From the IMG/VR virus record IMGVR_UViG_3300025101_000093, positions 1-32,927 of that record: a stretch of DNA of 32,927 nucleotides; one strand, given 5' to 3'. Both the position numbers and the translations under genes were made by a program. The DNA comes from a virus. The notes below the pieces were generated by a model that ran no database searches, was not told where the DNA came from, and was given only the letters and a program-made list of their open reading frames with translations. Of the stretch, positions 21,501 through 30,047 are shown piece by piece (the stretch's first letter is position 1; each line of letters starts with the position of its first letter).

Positions 21501-24500
21501 GTACTGCTCTATAGCTTTGTAAGATGTAAACTCTGTAATCTTTGCTCTATTCATTACAATGTACTTCTGACCTTTACGCTCTCCTACTTCTATTACATCT
21601 CTTAAGAAAGCATTATCAGGATTATTATCTTTTAATGCTTGGAACTGTTGCACTAAAACTGTTTCAGACTTTACATCATTCAAGAATGTAAATTGTTCTT
21701 TTATGTTATTTACTATAACTTGATTTACAACTTCTGCTTTTAATTCACCTATGTCATTTAGCCTATCTAAAGATGCAGGTATAGTAAGTATTCTTTGCAT
21801 ATACGGTGAGTATCGCACGTCTGTTCTTTCAGCTCTTTGTAACACAGAGTCAAATAATTTTGTAGCGTGATCAATTATAAAATTGTTTTTAGTTTGATCG
21901 GTAAACGTATATGTAAATCCTGTCTTACCTATCATTGGTATATTAACCACGCCTTGTGCTTGCTGTATGCCGTCTCTTATTTTCTTTAGTTCTAATGGGT
22001 TCTTTTCAATAGTTTGATGTACTGTAAAAGCTTTAGATATTGGGTCTACTGCAAACTTTTTATATCTATCTAGCGCGTATAACATTAAAACTGCTTTTTG
22101 TTTTTCTGTTTTTGTATTTATCTTATTTAGATTTAATAATATCTCTCCGTCTTTTACAAACTTTTTTATATCTATTTTACCTAGCTTTTCTTGTTTTGCA
22201 AACTTTAACAATTGATTTTCGTTTATACTATCTTTTTCTATAAACATATCTTTAATATCGCTGTCCCTAGAAACGTAATCAGAACTGTTGTTTCTTTTAA
22301 AGTCCATGTAGCTTTTAACTATGTCGGAATTGTATAGTACAGCTAAGTCGTTTAAGGAGTACCCAAGTCTACGTAGCATTACATAAGAGAATACGCTTTG
22401 CATATCCATACCAAGTTTACTAGCGTATTGATGTTTTGCATTATCTAAAGCTATGTTTAATAATTGTGCAACACCATACCAGTTACCTACACCGTTTTCT
22501 GCTGATGCGTCATCGTAAAACTTGTCTTGTGTTACCGCACCTGACTCTCCATTTATTGTTATCTTAAAAGGTAAAGCATCTTGACTATTAGAGAACACAT
22601 TAAATGATCTCATTAGTGAAGCAATCATACCAACTAAATTTTTAGCAGGCACATTGTCTGCAAACATTTGTCCATCACCTGTTGGTTCTAATTGTGAATC
22701 TTGTTTTTTACCTTTAAATACTTTTGCTATTGCTGCCTCTGCATCTTTTTCAAAATCTATATCAGCTTGTATCTCGCCCTCTTTTTCTGATCTACTTATA
22801 AGTCTAACATATGAATCAAAGAAATCATTGGATAATTTTCTCCAAGACTTTTGACTGACCTCTTCAGGTGTATACTTAAAGTTCATGTGTATACTATCAC
22901 CATCTAAGTCAGCACCCCAATACTTACTAACCCAAGAAGGTATAGTAACATTTGAAGTAGGCGTGTCACCTATCTTTTTATGAAAGTCTTTTACTACAAA
23001 CACAGCACTACTTACTTTACCGTGTGCTGGTACTCTTGTTCCTATAAACAAGTCACCTACTCTAACGCCTTGATCTTGTAAGTAACCAGGAACTATTGCT
23101 TCTGAGGCTACTATGGATGGGTCTGCCGCGAACAAACCTTTCTCGTAAAACTTTAAGCCCATGCCTAAACTAGCGGATTGATAACCTATAGATCCTTTTG
23201 TGTACATCTTTGTACCCTTGTTTGTTATACGACCTGTGGCTATGGAGTTGTGAACAGCGTTTAGATATGGGTATCTTGGATCTAGATTTTCATATGTATT
23301 GTCTACAAGCACATCAAATATATCAGCCGACACAGAAGATTTAAACGAATCTCTTTCTTTTATTACATCTGATTCTGTTCCTTTGTCGTTCATAATTAGA
23401 CTTGCGTTTCTACTAGCATTGTTTTCCTCCATAACCTTTTGTCTAAGATCAAGCATAGCATTTAATGTAGCTTGTTCTTCAGGTGCTATGTTTGTTGCTA
23501 AATTATAGAATAGCTGTGAAGGAAAAAACCTTTCGTCTGTTTGTTTATCTAGCTCTAACTGTATACCAAAACCTTCTCCAGATAAGCCTACATACTTACC
23601 ATCTCCTCTGTATATTTCATCTTGTATGGTCATTATATTGTCTATATCATAACCCTCACTTATATCGTGTATAACCCTGTCTGCTCCTGAATACAGTTTT
23701 GCCGCAGATTCTGAAGCAGCTATAACAAGCCCGCCTTTATTGTCACCCTCTCTTATTTCATCTCTTCTTGTTCTTAATACATCACCTATGTTTTTTAAGT
23801 ATTCGCTTTTTGCTTCTAGCTCTGGCGTTAGTGTGTGTACCGCAAACTTCATGTATGTAGTTCTACCCTTTTGCGGGCCTTCTAATTGTGTATAATGATA
23901 TACAAACTTAAACACATTACCGACATTCTGTGATTCACCGTACCTTGCTCTTATCATCTTTGCTTCTTCTGGTAACACGTAGCCCATAGCGTCATTTTCA
24001 ATCGCTACATTGTCTTTCCAATTATCGCCAAATTGTTTTTTTGCCTGATCTTCTGTTAGTATGTCACCATCTTTTGTTTCGTAATAATCTTTTGTTACTA
24101 CAAACTCTACTGTAGTATTTCTATCAAACACAGTGTGACTAGCTATAGCTCCTGCAGCACGTTTTATATAGTCTACTTGATCTTTAGATTGTCTATGGTC
24201 ATGAACAAACAGTTGCTGCGCCATAAACTTGTTAGCAATATAAGAAGTTAAAAACGCTTCTACTGCACCATCTTGAAACACGCCTTTTTTAAGAGCGTTA
24301 TTATTTTTGAATAACTCTTTGTTTTTGTTTGCGTATTCTCTCCATCTTTTGACTAGTTGAGGCATTTGTTTTATTTTGCCATTTGCGATGTCATATGGAA
24401 ATACACGATCTCCATTTTTATATTTTGCTTTATATGCAGGATTGTTTTCTATTTTTGACAACAATAGTTTTCTCATAGCAGGATTATGCGCAGCTATACT

Positions 24501-27500
24501 TTCTACATAATACCTTCTGCTTTTGTCAGAGAATACAGCAATAGGCTGATCGTACCTTATAACTTTTTCATTATTCTTTATACCGTCATTGTATCTATTT
24601 AAAAACATAAAGAAGTCTGCTGCTACTAATTCATCAGGATTTATATCTGTAAACTTTTTTGTTCTGTTGTCTTTGTTTTTTATACCAGAGGCTTTATTGA
24701 TAAGCCTACGCATTAAACCAGAATGTATAGTAAAGTGAAAAGTTTTTTTACCATCTTTGTTTTTATTACGTAATGCCATCAAGCTATATATATTATTATC
24801 ATGATGCATTATATCGTTTTTGTCTAGCTGTATGTCTTCGTTAAATATTCTTTCTACATTATCAGCCCTGTTGCGCAAACCGTTCTCTTTGTTAAATATA
24901 CTAACACCATCCATATCTACATTATCTACCATAGATAAATAATTAGTTGCTCTTGATGATATAACTCCATGTGTTAGTATCGTTCTTATGTCAGACTGAT
25001 TACCGTGAAACGTTCCTAGAACTTTTCTGTTGTTTATTTCATCAGCAAAACCTTTTTTCTTACTGATATGCCTAACCATAAATTTGTTTTTCAAATCTGG
25101 ATTACCAAATTTATTTATTGTATTGTCAAATAATATATCTGGCACTGATTGTCTTTTGCCTTTGTATATCATTGTTTGATTAAGCATAGAGTCTATATCA
25201 ATCAACACGCCTTTATTATCAGCAGACAGTATAGATTGAAAAATAGCTTTAGCCGCATCATATCTGTCTTTACTACTACCAGGATTTTTATCCTGAAACA
25301 AAGTGTTGTACACTCTTACGACTTCTTTTATTACATCTTTATTGTTATTTATTGATTTTATTACACCATCAACCACGCTTTTTTCTACGGTAGCACTTGT
25401 GCTTTCATACCTACTCCAATATCTTTCAGTTTCGTTTTGTATAGTCAATACATTGTGAGCTAATGTTTCTATTGTAATACCTTCTATTGGTCCTTTTATT
25501 TCTATTAACTTTGCATTTGTAAGCACTTGATCACCCCCATATACTCTATCTAATACATTTACAATAGACAAAAGAGCTTCGTTTGTTGATCTCCTTACTT
25601 CATTAGCAAAGTCCATAGGATTTTCTCTAGTTGCTTTTGCCACAGACATGAGCGCTGCTAATACTTTCTTAGCATCTATTCTACCTTCTTCTTCTACACT
25701 ATTGTTATGTATCTCTACAAGTTTTTTTACAAAATTTGTGGTAGTTTTTGGAAGCGCTATGTCTTTTTCTTCTCTAGTGTTTATATCGTTTGGATCTTCT
25801 ATTCCCTCAGTAACATCTTCTTTTGACTTAAGATCCACACCTATCTTAGCCAACTCCCTATCTAATATCTTGTCAGCTTGTTGTAGTTGCTTTGGTCTTT
25901 GTATTTGTGCAATCACTGCTGCTACATAGTTTCTTGTTCTTTGCACATTCTCGTCTTTGATAGATAAATTAGAGTCATCAGCAATAGCTTGCATAACATT
26001 ATCTGTTATTTCTTCTACACTTCTGTTTGCTCCTATATATTCAGATATATAAAAAGATACCGCTGAATAAGATGTGTTTCTTGTAAAAGGTTTTTTAGAT
26101 GCTTTACCTATTGGGCCATACGCAGAATTACGCATTCTAGGTAGCGTGCTGTTATCAGATCCAAAATTAAGCAGTACAGCTTTTGTTGCGTTCTCCAAAT
26201 CTAAAGAGGCTATATCTTTAACTGTTAGGTTAAGTATTTGTCTTGCGTCTTCATCATTAGTTAGTTTCTTTACTTCTTTGTAGAACTTTATAAGATCTTC
26301 TTCTAGTCTTTTTTGTGCAGCTGAACCTTCTATTACTGCATCTACCGTTCCTCTTGAATATGCCTCTAATGTTCTTGTAAACGTTTCCTCTAGTACGTGT
26401 GCTTGTTGGCTAGCTCTTAATTCAGTTGCTCCGTTTGCTTTTAATTGAGTTCTTAAAGATATAAATAACTCGTTAATTCTTGTATTGTCACCCTCCTTAA
26501 TAGCTTGACCTAAATTGTTGGCAATACTTATTATATCGCTCTCTGACATGCTATCTGTATTGTTAATTATATTTCTGTAAAACTCTCCAAGTGTGGCTGT
26601 TCTACCCTTGAACTTCATAAGTATTAGTTCTGGGTAATCTTGTTTTGTTTTGTCATATAAACCAGATTTAGGTAAAAGTTTTTTGATTCTTTTCATTAAC
26701 GGAGTGTTTTCCATTAATCCATAATATATATGTCCTGCCTCGTGTATAATATCTGTCTGTGCTACAGAATCAATATTTATAAATAATGTAGAGCCTATAG
26801 CTAATGAAGATGCTTCTTGACCATATCCATCTATAAGTTTACTATAAGTTAAAATACCAACTGACCCTGGAAACTTTTTGTCAACTATTTTTTTTAGTAT
26901 TGCGTTTTCTGTTATACCAGACCCTTGTCTGTACAAAGGGTTTCCTGTAAATTCAGTAGGAGTAAAGTTAGGTAAGTCTTTTTGACTTCTAGTAAAGAAC
27001 TTAATTATGTTTTGCTTTGCTTCTTTTACTCCTTTTACTAATTTGTCTATCGCGCGCTGGTCTTTCTTTTTTGCTTTTCTAGCAGGACCTTTGTCTTGAT
27101 AGAATTCTTGCGCTGTTTGTTCTAACTCACCTATAACAGTGCCGTCAGCTACTACCTCTATTTTACTTTCATATAAAGGCCCGTTGTTTTTAAATTGAAA
27201 ATATAATTTACCGTCTACTTCCACCACATTAGGTTCATTCGCTACAGGGTTAACTAAACGTAGTGTTATATTTTGCGCTTCTCTTGTGTATTTTTGTATA
27301 TCTACATTTCTCTTTGCAAAGAACTTTATTGTATTTCCAGCTGCAGCTTTTATTACGTAACTAAACGCTCCAGCCTGTTTTCCTACCAGTTTAGATATAG
27401 ATGCTACAAAAGGCTTAATTCCTTTATCTTTTAAGGCTTCTTCCGTCTTTTTATACTGCTCAGATTTAGGAGCTACGGTCGTTTGGTCTTTTTTTTTTAC

Positions 27501-30047
27501 GTCTTCTTGAGACTCTTCAGTGGTTGTTTCTTGTTTTCTTGCGTCTTTCCTTATCGCGCCATTAACGTCTCTGTTGTTGATTGTACCGCCCCTACCAGTA
27601 CCTTTTATTTGTTTAGCCGCTTCTACCGATATATCACCGTTTTCTATGGCTTTAATTAATTTTTCTTTAGCAGAAGGTGTTATTTCTTTGTTAGTAAGAT
27701 TGTTTATTTTTTCTACAGTTTCTTCTACTTCATTCTTAACTGCAGTAGCTTCTCTTTCTGAAGCAGGCTTAGTAACTCTATCTACAACCCCTTGAACTCC
27801 TTTTGCAGCAGCGGTACCAACGTCTTTAGCTGCCTGAAAAGCTTTTGTTCCTACCTCTGTTAATCTTTCTCTTAACGTCTTTCTTGGTTTAGCCGCTTCT
27901 TCTTTTGCTCTTTTTTGAGCTTCTGCCGCGTCTCTTTCTTGCTTTTGTTTTTCTCCTTCTTGCGTGAACTTTTCAAAATCCGTCTTCTCTAGACCTGTTT
28001 GTTTAAACCTTTGGTCTGCTTTTCCTGTAGATTTTGCAACTCTTCTATTATCTATTTGTGCAGTATACAGGCGCTCAATAGCCTGATCTAATTGCTGCAT
28101 TTGATTTTCAGCTTCTTTAAGAGCTTCATCTCTAGCCTCTTCTTCTACCTTTATAGCTTCTTTTAATGCTTTAGGACTTTTTATATTCTTTTTTAAATTT
28201 TCTATTCTTTCTTTATGTTTTTCGTTTACTAAATTTATATCTTGTTGTAAACGCGTTTTTTTCATTTCATTATAAAAGGCTGCCTCAGCTCCTGCTTCTG
28301 TAAGTGTTGTGTTTACATGATGTTTAGCGTAGTCTTTTTCTGCTTGTTCTATTTTTGTTTTATACTCAACCCCTTTTTCTTCTGTTATCTTACCGTCTTT
28401 TACTAAGTTATCTACTATTGACATGGCTACTGATCCATCACCAGAGTAATTCCATATGTTAGAGGCTAACAAATTATCAACCGCTCTTTGCATGGCAAGT
28501 TCTTGATCTGCTGTTTGATCTGCAGCAGCCTCTTTTATAATATCAACAGCGTTATTATATTGATCTACTTTCTTGTCTATCAATGCTTGTTTTTCTGCAT
28601 GCACATCAAATATACCTCTTACTCCCCCCATAGCACTACCTAAACCTAAAGCAGACCAAAAAATCTCTCTTAGCTCTGGCCTATCTTCTCCAAAAGGCGC
28701 TTCTCTTAACCACTCTGTCATCGGCTCAACATCCAAGCCTAAAGCGTTTTGTTTTGCTTTGTGTTTTATCCATTCTTGATAAACCTCTTGATAAGCCTCA
28801 GTAAGTCCCTCTATAGCTGCATATGGCGCAGCAGGTACTGCCGCCCCTATAGTATTAATTGTTGCCCCTCCAGCTCTTCTTACTACGTTTTGTAAAATTC
28901 CTTGCGAGGTAGCTCCTGGCTGTACTTTTACTACTGGAGCTCTTAATATTCTATTTAAAATTCCTTTACCAGCGCCTCCAAACAAGATACCATACTGTAA
29001 GGCATCAACATAAAAATATTTAAAATTGTCTTTTACTACTTCTGAAGCATGTATTGCTGCCTCTTGTGGGGTAAACATTGGTTGACCATTTTCGTCTACC
29101 ATATTTGATAGCTCATTATATGACTCACCCGCTAAATAAGCACCTTCAGCTAAGTTTGCAGTTAAACCACCACCTATAAAGCCTGTTGTATTTCTTAAGA
29201 AAGTAGTTGGCACAACCCCCTTTTTACCCAAGTCTTTTCCTAGATAACCTAACAATCCTGATCCTTTTTTTCCTTTTTTTGTAGCAATGTTTACACCTTT
29301 ACCCATCTGACCAAATACTCCTGTTTTCTGGGCTCCTCTTAGTACTTTTGAACCTTTTGATCCAAAACCGATACCTTTAAGAGCTAAGTTTGCTAACTTT
29401 GCGCCACCAGTATATGGAATAAGAAATGAAAGAGCATACGGAACTTGTTGTGCAATTTTTGATGACCAAAATTCACCTTTAAACATATCATTCCAGGTGA
29501 TGTCTTCTAATCCTTCTGATAGAATCAAAGCATTGTCGTTTTGCAGCTTTGCTCCTTTTGTCTTTAAATATGTGCCAATTGAAGTTGTACCGTCTGTATC
29601 TGAAGGGTTAATAAGAGCGTTTATAAAATCTACTGTTTCTCCTGTTCCTTGCGCAAGCATACCTGTTCCTGACCATAAACTTCTTTGAAGTCTTTCACCT
29701 GTTGATCCTATCATCATATTAGGGTCTGTTATCATTTGCTGATTAGGAACCTCTGCCATTCTATTAAAGCCAGCATACTGATCTTGTAAGTCTGCTTGCG
29801 CTGCTCTTTGTGAAACATACGATTCAAAAAGCTGTTGATCTTGTGGTGTCAATCCTTGATTAGAATTTTCTATAAGACCCGATAGCCCAGAAGGAACTTG
29901 TACTTGTTCTTCTTCAGGGGTTGCGTCCATTTGATCGTCATACAAATTAGCTATTTCTTGACCTGGATCTTGCGGTCCAGGAATAGGCTGTGTTGCTTGA
30001 CCCAGAAATATGTTTAACCCAGAAGTATAGTCATTTTGCTCTGCCAT
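18585..30047 (-). CDS. giant virion/ejection protein with zincin and RNA-polymerase-like motifs (3820 aa)
   Basis: Features in order. A Gly/Ala- and hydrophobic-rich N-terminal third (for example residues about 200-235 and 290-420). A charged coiled coil (about 570-660). A Lys/Glu-rich linker (about 690-880). A zincin-like site IIHEAGHIYYG with HEAGH at 1102-1106 and a possible third ligand in EETFTRTLE (E1220/E1221). A long middle region. A segment with MYTKGSIGYQS (K2284), GTRVPAHGKVSS (about 2336-2347), then WGADLDGDSIHMNF with DLDGD at 2380-2384 and PAKNLVGMIASLMRSFN (about 2463-2480). Coiled and helical regions. A C-terminal part with membrane-active-looking helices (MGLGITILSLIAMLEDDDD, about 3710-3728). 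The DLDGD context resembles DxDGD catalytic loops of double-psi-barrel RNA polymerases. I infer a packaged, injected polymerase fused to a protease-like domain. It follows core-type genes and overlaps the upstream stop by one base. Confidence 0.7.
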   Translation of the reverse strand: MAEQNDYTSGLNIFLGQATQPIPGPQDPGQEIANLYDDQMDATPEEEQVQVPSGLSGLIENSNQGLTPQDQQLFESYVSQRAAQADLQDQYAGFNRMAEVPNQQMITDPNMMIGSTGERLQRSLWSGTGMLAQGTGETVDFINALINPSDTDGTTSIGTYLKTKGAKLQNDNALILSEGLEDITWNDMFKGEFWSSKIAQQVPYALSFLIPYTGGAKLANLALKGIGFGSKGSKVLRGAQKTGVFGQMGKGVNIATKKGKKGSGLLGYLGKDLGKKGVVPTTFLRNTTGFIGGGLTANLAEGAYLAGESYNELSNMVDENGQPMFTPQEAAIHASEVVKDNFKYFYVDALQYGILFGGAGKGILNRILRAPVVKVQPGATSQGILQNVVRRAGGATINTIGAAVPAAPYAAIEGLTEAYQEVYQEWIKHKAKQNALGLDVEPMTEWLREAPFGEDRPELREIFWSALGLGSAMGGVRGIFDVHAEKQALIDKKVDQYNNAVDIIKEAAADQTADQELAMQRAVDNLLASNIWNYSGDGSVAMSIVDNLVKDGKITEEKGVEYKTKIEQAEKDYAKHHVNTTLTEAGAEAAFYNEMKKTRLQQDINLVNEKHKERIENLKKNIKSPKALKEAIKVEEEARDEALKEAENQMQQLDQAIERLYTAQIDNRRVAKSTGKADQRFKQTGLEKTDFEKFTQEGEKQKQERDAAEAQKRAKEEAAKPRKTLRERLTEVGTKAFQAAKDVGTAAAKGVQGVVDRVTKPASEREATAVKNEVEETVEKINNLTNKEITPSAKEKLIKAIENGDISVEAAKQIKGTGRGGTINNRDVNGAIRKDARKQETTTEESQEDVKKKDQTTVAPKSEQYKKTEEALKDKGIKPFVASISKLVGKQAGAFSYVIKAAAGNTIKFFAKRNVDIQKYTREAQNITLRLVNPVANEPNVVEVDGKLYFQFKNNGPLYESKIEVVADGTVIGELEQTAQEFYQDKGPARKAKKKDQRAIDKLVKGVKEAKQNIIKFFTRSQKDLPNFTPTEFTGNPLYRQGSGITENAILKKIVDKKFPGSVGILTYSKLIDGYGQEASSLAIGSTLFINIDSVAQTDIIHEAGHIYYGLMENTPLMKRIKKLLPKSGLYDKTKQDYPELILMKFKGRTATLGEFYRNIINNTDSMSESDIISIANNLGQAIKEGDNTRINELFISLRTQLKANGATELRASQQAHVLEETFTRTLEAYSRGTVDAVIEGSAAQKRLEEDLIKFYKEVKKLTNDEDARQILNLTVKDIASLDLENATKAVLLNFGSDNSTLPRMRNSAYGPIGKASKKPFTRNTSYSAVSFYISEYIGANRSVEEITDNVMQAIADDSNLSIKDENVQRTRNYVAAVIAQIQRPKQLQQADKILDRELAKIGVDLKSKEDVTEGIEDPNDINTREEKDIALPKTTTNFVKKLVEIHNNSVEEEGRIDAKKVLAALMSVAKATRENPMDFANEVRRSTNEALLSIVNVLDRVYGGDQVLTNAKLIEIKGPIEGITIETLAHNVLTIQNETERYWSRYESTSATVEKSVVDGVIKSINNNKDVIKEVVRVYNTLFQDKNPGSSKDRYDAAKAIFQSILSADNKGVLIDIDSMLNQTMIYKGKRQSVPDILFDNTINKFGNPDLKNKFMVRHISKKKGFADEINNRKVLGTFHGNQSDIRTILTHGVISSRATNYLSMVDNVDMDGVSIFNKENGLRNRADNVERIFNEDIQLDKNDIMHHDNNIYSLMALRNKNKDGKKTFHFTIHSGLMRRLINKASGIKNKDNRTKKFTDINPDELVAADFFMFLNRYNDGIKNNEKVIRYDQPIAVFSDKSRRYYVESIAAHNPAMRKLLLSKIENNPAYKAKYKNGDRVFPYDIANGKIKQMPQLVKRWREYANKNKELFKNNNALKKGVFQDGAVEAFLTSYIANKFMAQQLFVHDHRQSKDQVDYIKRAAGAIASHTVFDRNTTVEFVVTKDYYETKDGDILTEDQAKKQFGDNWKDNVAIENDAMGYVLPEEAKMIRARYGESQNVGNVFKFVYHYTQLEGPQKGRTTYMKFAVHTLTPELEAKSEYLKNIGDVLRTRRDEIREGDNKGGLVIAASESAAKLYSGADRVIHDISEGYDIDNIMTIQDEIYRGDGKYVGLSGEGFGIQLELDKQTDERFFPSQLFYNLATNIAPEEQATLNAMLDLRQKVMEENNASRNASLIMNDKGTESDVIKERDSFKSSVSADIFDVLVDNTYENLDPRYPYLNAVHNSIATGRITNKGTKMYTKGSIGYQSASLGMGLKFYEKGLFAADPSIVASEAIVPGYLQDQGVRVGDLFIGTRVPAHGKVSSAVFVVKDFHKKIGDTPTSNVTIPSWVSKYWGADLDGDSIHMNFKYTPEEVSQKSWRKLSNDFFDSYVRLISRSEKEGEIQADIDFEKDAEAAIAKVFKGKKQDSQLEPTGDGQMFADNVPAKNLVGMIASLMRSFNVFSNSQDALPFKITINGESGAVTQDKFYDDASAENGVGNWYGVAQLLNIALDNAKHQYASKLGMDMQSVFSYVMLRRLGYSLNDLAVLYNSDIVKSYMDFKRNNSSDYVSRDSDIKDMFIEKDSINENQLLKFAKQEKLGKIDIKKFVKDGEILLNLNKINTKTEKQKAVLMLYALDRYKKFAVDPISKAFTVHQTIEKNPLELKKIRDGIQQAQGVVNIPMIGKTGFTYTFTDQTKNNFIIDHATKLFDSVLQRAERTDVRYSPYMQRILTIPASLDRLNDIGELKAEVVNQVIVNNIKEQFTFLNDVKSETVLVQQFQALKDNNPDNAFLRDVIEVGERKGQKYIVMNRAKITEFTSYKAIEQYKQSFGQLSEAEQNLVFEIEYAFNRFGLSGGAGKASSFVPFFSNEYVEKINTAMSALTQDNQNKQPDFTKGPVPQELENAIADVKRRQSGVQNMTPAQKTKMHARENNNIVLPKAKKIIPADQSYNGDYLGGDVEALSLNEFLKDKGIDPAKLNEEDQTLKELQEQHTAYLNQLRTVKEFEETLTRKPLSEYTIEGLYDLARDFGKFHAAASKSIRYKIEKEIGEKAFQQQAEFLRDVGASKGYTYNIPGVDGTPQQDLTNFQAWLGSNNMTSNRPEIQYLINEANKQYRKYMKSFKEHKRLLEEKNRALVQSKTKGIGILERISSVFDRQARYRFIYGNIATVEDGKVRLFTEQEIVERGVDLTKEEEEYYIRYKALGEVLLSAHDGKANVNAGQLGVIEHMSRSGLFGLYSSTIDAQDYYRVRVKGTDKDGNSVIKTFYEWKYDVYKGRTGKLTLDSGKQIFELDKLRRKAKQLKNKGQHEDGQKIMLSDMEYDALVNNGDMMRRLLGSKNLTAFDAELIQEYERRKGVKAQNISYDINSAMLEFMRGHIFYNGDGQYKLEDGVIVAREDRFTGMGDLSVLTDSIIAFNKNLDNKNAVKYLTGWWKEGFLTMGKTQEGAVGKTGDKIIDGFVRLTSLRLLGLNMSVGIGNLLAGKYQELRKRGGKQFILGESRYWRNLKKSREILKDKRIVEYSFDEFIHLAEQSGPAKRIEKLAYIFMDYTEDYIQGAAFLGMLTEQEFNNPDTITEERVMQINNAISTLHGEGYTAIDASLLSMYSYGRALLQFKKWFITLFRDRFAAEDIDRFGDVNIGSYRASSEFVTDMFRKYFAGGITKQEIMEIYNKSSDERKAAIRAHARGMGLGITILSLIAMLEDDDDPDTGTIRTLKKFSNDIFVTTDGRRFINYTIIPASYGTAKNATKMVGQAVSGEKTQRDSEYSERGESKALKTFKTEVAPLAEFRKKIARLSEE

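Noticed and set aside
18585-30047. Many plus-strand ORFs of 60-130 codons opposite the giant gene
   Set aside because: They lie antisense within one continuous 3820-codon frame that has recognisable motifs, and their products are low-complexity Ser/Leu/Phe-rich strings typical of shadow frames.
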